From the NCBI GenBank assembly GCA_963920525.1, contig OY986439.1, positions 35,443,819 through 35,507,818 on the forward strand: a stretch of 64,000 bases of DNA. Reading direction: 5' to 3'. The DNA is from Dichetophora obliterata. Taxonomy: Eukaryota; Arthropoda; Insecta; Diptera; Sciomyzidae. The translations under genes and the position numbers were made by a program. Of this stretch, positions 22,787 to 32,177 are shown piece after piece (the first letter of the stretch is position 1; each line of letters begins with the position of its first letter). The notes under the pieces were generated by a model that ran no database searches, was not told where the DNA came from, and saw nothing but the letters and a program-made list of their open reading frames with translations.

Positions 22787-23188
22787 GTACCAAAGCCATG
22801 GACTATGGTAAAATAAATGAGCCAATCGCTATAAAGCAACTAGAAGGTCGACTAAATATAACAGTTTTGCCATGTGGTATTTTTATATCACAAAAATATC
22901 CTTTTCTCGCAGCATCGCCAGATGGCTTGATAAAACAAGAAAATGGTATCATTGTAAAAATGGTAAAAATAAAAAAATTACCTTTTAGAAATTTAATAAG
23001 AAAAGTAATTCATTTACAGAAAAAAAATCACTATTATTATCAGATTCAAGGACAGCTCTATCCATTAAAATTTGAGAAAATTTTCACTGACAAATTTTTT
23101 TTTTTAGCAAGAGATTCGGGCACATAATGCCGGAGCTAATAGATTCACGTATAAATAGGCAGATGCCAATTCGGTCATTCAACAATTA

Positions 23189-23696
23189 AGTTAATTGTTA
23201 GGTATTTTGTCAATCAGTTTTTACCTAACATACGTGAGTGTATGTGAATATTTTATATAAAAATTTTACAATATTTAACTACTTTTTAAACATTCAGTTG
23301 TAATTGTTTTATTTCGAACTCAACAAATTAAAAAAAAATCATATTTTCATTTTGTGCACTAAATATTTTAATTTTTACTAACTTATTTATGTATACCAAA
23401 AATTATACTGTTCTGATATCATAACATCATATAATTCATATTCAAACTACTGTTCAAACCCTGCTAGGAATTACAAATATGAACAACACCCTTCTTCTTC
23501 ACTGTCTTCAAACGCCTTTATTTCCACACCGTGTTTTCAAATGCAACTCAAAAACAACTTTCACTTTACCCCTCACTTCTTAAACGCCACCCAAACGTTC
23601 TCGTCTTCAAGCAACAAAAACTGATGAAGCAAAAAAATGATAAAACCAAATTATTCTCTTGCTTTTAAATTGTGATGGATCGTACGTCATGTACTT
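23189..23696. other. No gene recognised
   Basis: AT-rich spacer with no motif that I recognise. Confidence 0.4.
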
Positions 23697-23704
23697 ATAA
23701 TTAT

Positions 23705-23999
23705 ATGACAAGGTAGCCGTGACAGTTTTTTGGTGATTGGTAGTTGTCAAAAACAGCTAAAGGAGTTGTAGTTTGCTGCTGTTGACTAGCTATGTGCTTA
23801 TTTTTAACTTTTCTTTGATTCATTAAATTTGTTCGCGAAGTTTATTGGAATGTTTTTAGTTTGCTGCGATTGAATAGCTATGTTTAAGTCGTTGCTTATT
23901 TTTTCACATTTCTTTGATTTATTGCATGAACAGCTAAGTTTGACAACTACCCATCGCCGCTCGTGAGTAAAAAGCCAGTCTACGCTACTGCCTTGTCAA
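23705..23999. mobile_element. 295-bp MITE with 8-bp target duplication
   Basis: Ends TGACAAGGTAG and inverse CTGCCTTGTCA are flanked by ATAATTAT on both sides (23697-23704 and 24000-24007). A second inner inverted block, GGTAGTTGTCAAA and TTTGACAACTACC, is present. An 8-bp duplication suggests the hAT superfamily, but the flank is palindromic, so part of it could be TIR. Confidence 0.65.
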
Positions 24000-24007
24000 A
24001 TAATTAT

Positions 24008-24600
24008 ACCATGATCATGCTCATCTCATCCATGTGTGTCATGCTCATCTCAAACGAAACAATGCCTGCATTCAGCGGAAAGAACTGTTCCACAACTTTC
24101 GGGCTGAATGGTATGCTCTCACAGAACATGTTCCTTGAGATGTCACAATTTATATAGCGAAAATATTTTATGCTACTTCGCTACTTGAGCACTTTTTCGG
24201 CTAGAATGCGGCCAATGAATTTGAGAGGGTGTTAGTGAGCAGAGTTGAATTGAAAGTTATTTATTTTCGGAGCTTTCACCAGTAGTCTGCCCTCTGTAAA
24301 AGTTTTTAATGATAACAGCTAATAGTGTTATATCTGAGCTAGGTATGCCGCGTGAAAAAACTTTGATAAATATAGGCTTGGGCTTCTGAAAACATTTCAG
24401 CTATCGAAATTTCAAGATAAATTGAATCGCAATTTTTCTTAAAAATACGCAAGAATATGATAAAAAAATGATTTGGACGTAAGAGAAACATATGCAAGAT
24501 GAGGGGCAATCATACGTTAAGCAAGTAACTTGACAGCAGTTGTTCTCGTTTGGTAAGAAATTGCAACACCAAATTTTCGAAAACAAAGGTTTGACTTGTG
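24008..24600. other. No gene recognised
   Basis: May include the decayed N-terminal part of the Tc1 transposase that follows; no clear helix-turn-helix could be read. Confidence 0.35.
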
Positions 24601-25282
24601 TTCAAACGATACCCGGATATTTGCCGAGCTCTATTCCAAGCCATTCCAAGGCTCCATAAACGACATAAAACAGCGAGACTCGAATTTGTTAAACATAATA
24701 TGGATACTGATTGGTCTTTTGTACATATTGTATATGAAATTAATTACAGAAGTGTTATATGCATAAAGTTTACGTTTCTGCTTGCAGGTAATATTTTCTG
24801 ATGAAAAAAATGGAACCTTGATGGACCAGATGTCTCACACTTTTATTGGCGAGATTTGCGAAAAGAACCTTACTACTTCTCAAAGCGGAACTTTGGTGGT
24901 GGGTCAGTAATGGTGTGGGGAGCGCTGGAAATGCAGTTTACGTCATCTAAGTGTTGCAAAGCAGTGTACTAGACTTTTTGCAACAAAATCGTGATTAAAA
25001 CTGGATGTTCCAGCATGACAATGACCGAATACACACTAGCGCAGAAACAAATATTTGGCTCGCTCGTAAAAATATTAAAACTTTGAAGAGGCCAGCGTGC
25101 TCCCAAGACCTAAGCCCAATAGAAAATTTATAGGGAATTTTGGTTCATCGCATTTATGCTGACAATCACCAATACAACAACGTTGGTGAGTTACAAAATG
25201 CCATCATCAATGCCTGGGATAATTTGAAAGCCTATATTTTACAGAATCGAATTTCTTCCAAGCGAAAAATAGTTTTTGAATA
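24601..25282 (+). pseudogene. Tc1-like transposase, dead
   Basis: Remnant of a DDE transposase that moves Tc1-type DNA elements. In order I read FKRYP, ARLEFVKHNMD, FSDEKKWNLDGPD, HFYWRDLRKEPYYFSKRNFGGGSVMVWGAL, FQHDNDRIHTSAETNIW, CSQDLSPIENL and KRKIVFE. The three acidic catalytic residues (in SDE, HDND and PIEN) are visible. It has stops near 24972, 24996 and 25123. Between KHNMDTDW and the SDEKK block lie about 80 extra bases beginning near GTCTTTTG and ending in CTTGCAG, which could be an intron or a small insertion. No matching inverted ends were found. Confidence 0.85.
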
Positions 25283-25371
25283 AAGGCTAAAGGGCGCCAT
25301 AATGAAATAAATGTTGTTAGCTTTTTTGGTTTTTGGTGAAATGCAAATAAAAAACTTTCTTTCATCTTTTT

Positions 25372-25407
25372 CCGACGTTTCGGTAGTTATTTTCTACCTT
25401 CTTCAGG
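25372..25407 (-). ncRNA. Hammerhead-ribozyme-like motif of a Penelope-like element
   Basis: On the minus strand a CTGAAGA core is followed by GGTAG, a short loop, CTACC, then GAAAC and GTCGG. This is the order CUGANGA, helix II, GAAA, tiny helix III, GUC cleavage triplet that is known from Penelope-like retroelements. There is one extra A before helix II and helix I is weak, so activity is doubtful. The GIY-YIG fragment at 29996-30232 is on the same strand upstream. Confidence 0.4.
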
Positions 25408-25470
25408 GTTTATTGAATCTTAAAAAAAGACATTTTGTATTAATTTATGTATAAAATAACAAACTTTACA

Positions 25471-28176
25471 TTAGGGCGTATCGAATTTCAATTTTTTTTT
25501 CGAATTTCACATTCTAAGAGGTCTCAAAAGTTGCATGGGGTGGTCGAGATCTCCTAAAAAAAAATTGAAAAAAATAAGCATGTCTTCCTTTCACTGTTGT
25601 TTTTTGAGAAAAACAGTACAAAATTACGATTTCAAAATGCTTTCAATTTTGTAAGAAAACTACATTTGTCTTAAAGAAAAAATAAATACAGCCTTAAGCT
25701 AACAATATTTTGGCAAATACGATGCCACTATTGGTTTTTACCCACAGTGTCCTGGGTGAAGGATATTCGAATCTAAAGGTACACTCGAGATAGCTCAAAA
25801 ATTTTGATTCTCTAAATTTTGGTGGTACTGATTATAATGTTAATGTTTTCCTTTAATTTTGCAAATCAATTGCATATTTGCATATTTTTCGCATTTGCAT
25901 TTTCTTGTTTTTGAGAAATGTATACCTGAATGCAATTTTTTGACTTTCTCAAAAGAATGAATATAAGGTTTTATATCTCGGGCACCAGAAGTGGTACCAA
26001 AGAGAATTTTCTCAATTCGGATTTTGCAAATATTTCTGAACAAAACCCTGTCTAAAAATTTTTGTTTAAAAACAGAACGACAAGGCCACGATTCTTTTTT
26101 CCTATTTTAATATTTTAAAAAAATTACATCAAGCATGAAATGTAACAATTTTGTTCATATCTCCTTTATGGTTATTGTTTCATTAAAACAGTTTGGTGAA
26201 GAGCCAAAGCCTTTTTTGGTTCCTTAACTAATCGCAGCCGAAATGAAAAAACACAAAACAGAAAAACTTTATTTGTAAATTAATTTTATTGAACTCTAAG
26301 TCAACTTTAATGATTTTATATTTTAATATCGCTGCAGTAAAAAATGTTGTCTGTTCTGTGCGTAGATAAAGCAAGAAGTGAGCAAGTAGTTTTTAGTGAT
26401 GCTGATGCGACCCTAGCAGCAGCGAAACCAATTGTTTGGGGAGAAAGGTCGCGCCTCCAATTGCATTTTTTATGCACGTACTTTTCTATTACTACTTGCT
26501 TAGTGCCCTGTTACGGTGGCGGTCATGGGCTCATCATGGTTATGCATTGTTGTTGTTTCAATGCAAATTAAAAATTTGAGAGCGAGAGCAAGAGAGTAAA
26601 TTTTCACCACCACGGTCACCAAATGATTCGACAAAAATATAAAATCATGGGATCAGAACAGTGTTCCGTTGTCGAATTATTCACAGCATTGGTGTTTAGG
26701 CATGAAAATAGTACATTTTTAGTACGAAATGTATGAAAGCAGTAAGGAAACCTGCTAAGTAAGCAACACTCATCGGTTGAAAAAAGTACTAAAAGTAGCA
26801 AAAAGTGTACTGGTGTTCAGGAATCATATGACCACCAGCATAACATACTTTCGTCACACAGCTCATCAAACGAAAAAAGAGAGTAAAAAGTGACATGACC
26901 AGGGATCATATGTCGACCACCGTAACAACACCCTTAGCGGTAAACGATGTGTGTTGTTGTTGTTGTTGTTGTTGATTACCCAAAAATGTGACCTAAGCGG
27001 TGACAAAGAGCAGGTGGCTGTTGTTGTTGTTACGACAATTTGAACTTGTTTTTTTCCATGCATGGAGTCGTCGATGAAGTGTGGAGGTGGGGGTGGTGGA
27101 GGTGTTGGTAGTGGTGTAGAAGATGATGATGAAAAAGAATTTTACCGAAAAGTGGCGTGATTAGTTGGTTATTGCTACCAATGTGTTGTAATATTTGAAG
27201 GTCAGTACAAATAATATTTGCAGGTGCGGATGAGTACGAAAACAAAACTTGTGCTTGATGGCAACAACAACATTCGATTGGCGAAGCAAGTTGTTTTGTT
27301 ATTCTACATACACTCAATGCAAAATATTATTATTATAATAATATAAAACTTGTGAGTGTTTTTTTGGAACTCGAACACAGTTCTTAACAACAATTGTTAA
27401 ATCAATTGAGACCCATTGAATGGCAGGCACAGAACCTTAAATTTTAATATAACATTTTTGTCAATGCTTGGTACAGGTAATTTATCGAAATAATAAAATT
27501 CATGCCAGAAAGGAAAATTTTTTTAAAAATCGAAATAGGTAAAAAAAATCGTGGTCTTAGCCTGGTGCTGTAAATTGATACTTTCGGACAGGATGTCGTT
27601 CAGAAATATTTGAAGAATCTAAATTAAGGAAATTGTTTTCGGCCCCACTTCTGGTGCCCGAGTTTTAAAACCTTATATAATTTTTTTTTTTGAAAAAGTT
27701 AAAAAATTACATGCAAGTATACATTTTTTAAAAACAAGAAAATGCATGTGCAAAAAATATGCAAATTGTTAGTTCGCCAAGCTTAAGGAAAACGTCAACC
27801 CTATAATCAAAATCGCAAAAGTTTAGACAATCAAATAGCAATCAAAAATTCTATGCTACCTCTAGTTTACTTTTAGATTCGAATATCCTTCACACAGGAC
27901 CTTTTAGGTAAAAATCGAGAATGAAATTGTATTTGGCCGGATATTATTAGTAAAAGTCCTTATTTACTTTTACTTTAAGAAAAATGTTGTTTTTCTAACA
28001 AAAATCAAAGCAATTTGAGATAGTGATTTCGAACTGTTTTTCTTAAAAATCAACTTTGTCCTTGCGGGAGAGGAAGGCATCTTATTTTTTCCTAAAATTT
28101 TTGTTGTGAGATTTTGACCACCCTATGCAACTTTTGAGACCTCTTAGAATACGATCTAAGTTTTTCGATAAGCCCT
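25471..28176. mobile_element. 2.7-kb element with about 590-bp inverted arms and 8-bp TSD
   Basis: ACTTTACA occurs exactly at 25463-25470 and 28177-28184 and flanks inverted ends AGGGCGTATCGAA / AGGGCTTATCGAA. The arms run from 25471 to about 26056 and from about 27582 to 28176 and share many blocks (for example GATATTCGAATCTAAA, ATGCAAATA, GGCACCAGAAGTGG), diverged by indels. The 8-bp duplication suggests hAT or a similar superfamily. The 1.5-kb core has no recognisable transposase. Confidence 0.85.
26057..27581. other. Core of the long-TIR element, no gene recognised
   Basis: Holds a (TGT)n run near 26947-26973 and a second one near 27017. Short frames (for example 26344-26571) show no domain. 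It may be captured genomic DNA. Confidence 0.4.
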
Positions 28177-28182
28177 ACTTTA

Positions 28183-29840
28183 CACTCAGAAAAAAGTTTC
28201 TCAGAAAATGAGAAAAAGGCATCATATTTAGAGAAAAAATGGTATTGACTTTGCTCCAGAGAATGCTTTTCTCTAAATGTGATCCCAAAAATTTCTTAAA
28301 AATGGTAAAAAGCTTCCATGGAAAAGAGAAATATTTTCTCATCAATAAAGACATCTTCTCTTTAATAGAAAAATATTTCTTTATAATAGGTTCAACCGTT
28401 TCCTTTATTGTGTAAATTTTTCCCTAAAACAGAGAAATATTTATTTAATTTTAATAAATCCTTTATTTAAATTGCGCTTATAGCTTCTCACTAGAGACTT
28501 ATATTTTCTTAATATTGGTACAACAACTTTCCCTAGTGCGCACATTTTTCTCTAAAGCTTAGTATGCTGTAGGAACGAAAAATACATTGAGATCCATAAG
28601 AAATACATTGAGATTTTTGACAACGAACAGGCAGTGAAATTTTTTTTCGCCAGCTAGTATGCTGTAGAAGCGAAAATTACGGCTATGTTGCCAAATTTTC
28701 ATTCGTGAGTGGAGAGTTGAAATATCAAAATTTCGCTGTCGATTATATGCCCAAACATTTAATTGGCGCGAAAATTTGCAATTCAATAATAAAAAATAAG
28801 CAGCAAATATGTTTAAGTGTTGATTTTGTTATTTAACAAATTTTTTGTTGCATTTATATAGTTTATTAATGTGTAGTCTTATCTTTTATAGGATATAAAA
28901 TTGCAGCAATAAAAATATGAATCTGTCAACCAGAACAGCAAGTGCTTTTTCTCCACATAAAAATTTTGACTCTACACCAAAATTACGCGTGTAGAGTTAT
29001 ATTTTCGTCCAAAAATTTTCGTTCCTACAGCATACTAAGCTTAAAACAGAGAAGTATATCTGAAATTATAATTAAACATTTCTTTTTGTGCAACATTTGT
29101 TTTCACTCAGGTCTCGCAAAGTAAAAGTATTATTGTAGTATTGTGATTCGGTTATAAAAATATTAGTTAAAAATATGTAAGAGAAATTTCAAGGATAGAA
29201 AATATTCCACCTCTAGAATTATTGCTGTGGCATAGTTTTTTCGCGACCCCTTATAAATATTCCAGAACTTTCTTCTGAAAAACGATTTTATAAACGCATT
29301 CAAAGAACCAATGGTAATAAACAACATAGCTTTGTGTAACTTGTTAAATAAAAAATCCTTTTGAAGGAACTATCATCATAACATGAAGAATATGCAACAC
29401 GTGCTTTTCGCGACCTCATTCAATCGCTCTCACGCTTTCTATTTTTTTTTTTTTTTTTACCTACTTCAATACAAGAAAAATTAAATTGAATTGAATTAAA
29501 ATATATCGTTTTAAGAGAAGAAGGCTTTTTATTTTTGAGATAGGATTTGTTTTTATTGAAGAAAATATTTCGCATAGTGAGTTGTTTATCTACAATAGAG
29601 GAAAATTTTTCATTTTCTATAAATTTTTCTCTAAAAATGAGAATTTTTTAGTGCGTGAAAAATACTTATTATTAATAGAGACATGAAATATTTTCATTTC
29701 CCACAAGTGAAGAAATATTTCTTCGAATATATGAAAATTTATTTTAATTGAAGAAAATATTATTTGAAACAGAGAAAATTGCTATTATCGAAAATAGAGA
29801 AATTTTTTATCACAAAAAGATAGGTGCTTTTTTCTGAGTG
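28183..29840. mobile_element. TA-flanked TIR element with CACTCAGAAAAAAG ends
   Basis: CACTCAGAAAAAAG at the left is inverted as CTTTTTTCTGAGTG at the right, each next to TA. Subterminal regions are filled with AGAGAAATATTT-like motifs in both directions. The left TA and first two bases are included in the ACTTTACA duplication of the 2.7-kb element, so that element landed on this one's edge. Non-coding. It contains a further MITE. Confidence 0.7.
28556..29041. mobile_element. MITE with perfect 26-bp TIRs nested in the TA element
   Basis: AGCTTAGTATGCTGTAGGAA and the following CGAAAA are exactly inverted at the right end. A partial extra copy of the end (TAGTATGCTGTAGAAGCGAAAA) lies inside at about 28655. 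The target duplication is ambiguous (TA or AAGCTT) because the sequence is palindromic. Its right portion (about 28970-29030) matches sequence near 58850-58905 in inverted orientation. Confidence 0.8.
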
Positions 29841-29995
29841 TACATGGCATTTCTCTAATTAATAAACTTACTGTAGATTTTGAATTTACATCGCACAATT
29901 ATTGCATCGGCCCGATAATACAAAACATTGATTATTAAATAAATAATAAACAGTATAATAAACTTAACAACTACAGAAAATATCACAGACTAAAT

Positions 29996-30250
29996 TTAAA
30001 TTGCAATGTTGTATGTTTGATTGATGTTGTCCTTATCTTCCTTATTGTTCATTGTTATTGCAATTTTTTGTTGAATTCTTAAGCTTTCAAATGGGTATGG
30101 TGTATTTTCTATCTTTTCCTTGTCTAATATTTTTATGTTGTCCAAGTCATCTGTGCGCTGCTCTTCTAAAATATGCTGCGACAAAGCCGTCGATAGTTTG
30201 TTATTTTTGATGTCTGCTTTATGTTCTTTCATCCGTGTTCCTATTTAGAA
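29996..30250 (-). pseudogene. Penelope-like element, C-terminal GIY-YIG region
   Basis: Minus-strand translation gives GTRMKEHKADIKNNKLSTALSQHILEE then NIKILDKEKIENTPYPFESLRIQ, which is the pattern of the end of the GIY-YIG endonuclease domain carried by Penelope-like retroelements (R-x-x-EHK, alternating with ALSQH and the E-S/E-x-x-x-I-Q block). The reverse transcriptase and the GIY-YIG catalytic start are missing upstream, so it is 5'-truncated. The stop is intact at the 29996 side. Confidence 0.6.
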
Positions 30251-32177
30251 TATGACAAATCGGAAACGTAAGAGTGAAATATGTCAACATAATGGGGGTG
30301 GGTTATAAATAAGACACGCACCTTAGCAATAAATACATTCCTTTCTTTGAAAAGCACTTGCCTAACTGCCTATTGGGTAGGTATTTGTGGAGATATTTGG
30401 GTGTATACGTGTGTTTGAAGCAGCATTTGTGTGCATATTGAATGATGTGTCGATGTAGCAACACTCGAAAAGTTGTTTGCATCTCTCCCTTTGCACCTAT
30501 CTATTCACAAAATGTCTGCTCGGGAACTTTTAATATCTTTGCAGTTGAAAATCTTCCCACACTCAATTAAGAGCAGCCAGATTGACAGTTGCTGGTTTTG
30601 CCTAATCAGAGTTTTATATTATATGTGTTTTTAGTATGCATGTCTGTAAACTCAAATAATTCTGCTCGTAAAGTTTAGACCGTTAAAGTTAAAAAATATG
30701 TATCCATGAATCGGAAACCAGCTCACATATAAGTTCCTCAGAACGTTACGCACATAAGCGGAATGTGTTGTTGATTTGAGCCTCTTTTAAGTTTAAAACC
30801 AAAAAACGACATCAGAAAAACAAAACAACAAAGTGTTTGCAAAGAAAAGCGAAAAAGTTGAAAATAGGTATTTGTGTTTTTATTTATTATTTTTTTTTTT
30901 CTTCAATCTTCTCATTTTGCAGGATTTAAGTTTCAGGTGTTAACATACATATCTTCAAACTTCTTTGTGTGTGTTAGTTTTTTTTCTTTTACTTGTCTTC
31001 TACTTGCATAATAGTGGCAAGGCAGTAGAAAATCGTATATTGCTTTTATTATACCTTTTTGTATTAAAATAATTCTTTTGGGACTTAAATATTTTCTTTC
31101 TTTTTTTCTTCGCTCTCGATGTACATTAAATTTAAAAAGTTTTCTTAGCAAATTTTCACTTAACTGTAAGCGTTTTGAAAGTCATTGCTTTAATAACTTT
31201 CAGCTTTCATATCGCGATATATAAGTAATAAATGCTTCTTTAAGCTTCTCAATTGTTCCTTTAAGATATGGTTCTAAAACTTTTCCACACTTTGAATAAG
31301 CAACGCTTAAAGTTTAAGATTTAAGGAAAACACTTATAGAAAAGTTTTATAAGAGTTTGGTAACAGTAGTTAGATGATACATAAAAACTGATGAGTAAAT
31401 GTTTTTGTTACAATTTAAATAAGAGTTGTGACATTTCTATTCGGGATATATTCAGGACAAATTATTAACTTTTTCACTTCACTTGTTGCGCCCATATGCA
31501 ACGGTCGTCACTCTACAAATTTTTTGGTGATGGTCTATCTCCATGGATTTTGTATAAATGAAAATAAAATTTAAAGAACTTACCTCATTAAATATTTAAT
31601 ATGGATAAAAAGAAGCAAAGTATTCTATTTGGATGTACTCATTTAAAGGCACTGAAACAAAAGCGCTGCACTCAAATAGACAAAAAAAATTCAAGACTTC
31701 GACATAGGCCCAGACTTCTATGAACTATATCTGGGCTTGTTGACAAGTCTTCAGTGAAATTTTTTGAGAAATGTTTGGTACGTTTTTTTCAGCCTACTTA
31801 ATAAATACTATTAAAAGCTATTAAGTACCCTTTTTTGAGTCGGGATAGGTCGAAGGATATATTGGTTGCTTTTTTTAAACCCATTTCTTATGTTCTGTCT
31901 TACATGATTTAAAAAAAATTATAAAATAAAAGTCTGTTAACAAATCATAAACGAGATTGTAGGTCGGCTCCGAATATTAACTCCGAAACGTCGGCAAACT
32001 AAAAATAAATTTTTATTTTTAATTTTTCAAACAGTCGCTAAAAACTAGCCTTTTTTAAAAAATTAATATAAATGAAAAGTGACCTTTAAAACAAAATTAT
32101 ATAAAACAAAATGATATAAAATTTATTATAGTTTTGGCTGAATTTGTTTTTTTTCTAGAGCTTACACTTCTGTTTAT
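30251..32177. other. No gene recognised; small hairpin and CCGAAACGTCGG motif
   Basis: Contains an imperfect 22-bp inverted repeat (31693-31714 and 31730-31751, AAGACTT...CCCAGA) and the motif CCGAAACGTCGG near 31982, shared with the hammerhead-like site at 25.4 kb; a second Penelope-derived scrap is likely. Other frames are featureless. Confidence 0.4.

Larger units (their letters stand above)
21700..23188 (+). pseudogene. YqaJ-type nuclease gene, split by an insertion
   Basis: Two exon-like blocks (21700-21931 and 22787-23188) join in frame if the intervening TIR element and one copy of its GTAC duplication are ignored. Visible YqaJ (lambda exonuclease-like) motifs are WHEIRKNRWTASHFGKI, then after the insertion KAMDYGKINEPIAI, FLAASPDGLI (with the metal-binding Asp) and YYYQIQGQLY. 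The catalytic E-x-K position reads VKIK, so the Glu appears to be Lys. A frameshift near 23120 moves the end (MPELIDSRINRQMPIR) into another frame. YqaJ proteins occur as accessory genes of ISL2EU/PHIS transposons and as stand-alone insect genes; which applies here is unknown. No transposase is adjacent. Confidence 0.7.

Noticed and set aside
30933..31151. 72-residue minus-strand frame
   Set aside because: Lys/Arg-rich translation of A-rich DNA with no recognisable motif.
31960..31992. Second hammerhead ribozyme
   Set aside because: CCGAAACGTCGG is present but no CTGANGA core precedes it, so only a Penelope-like relic motif can be claimed.
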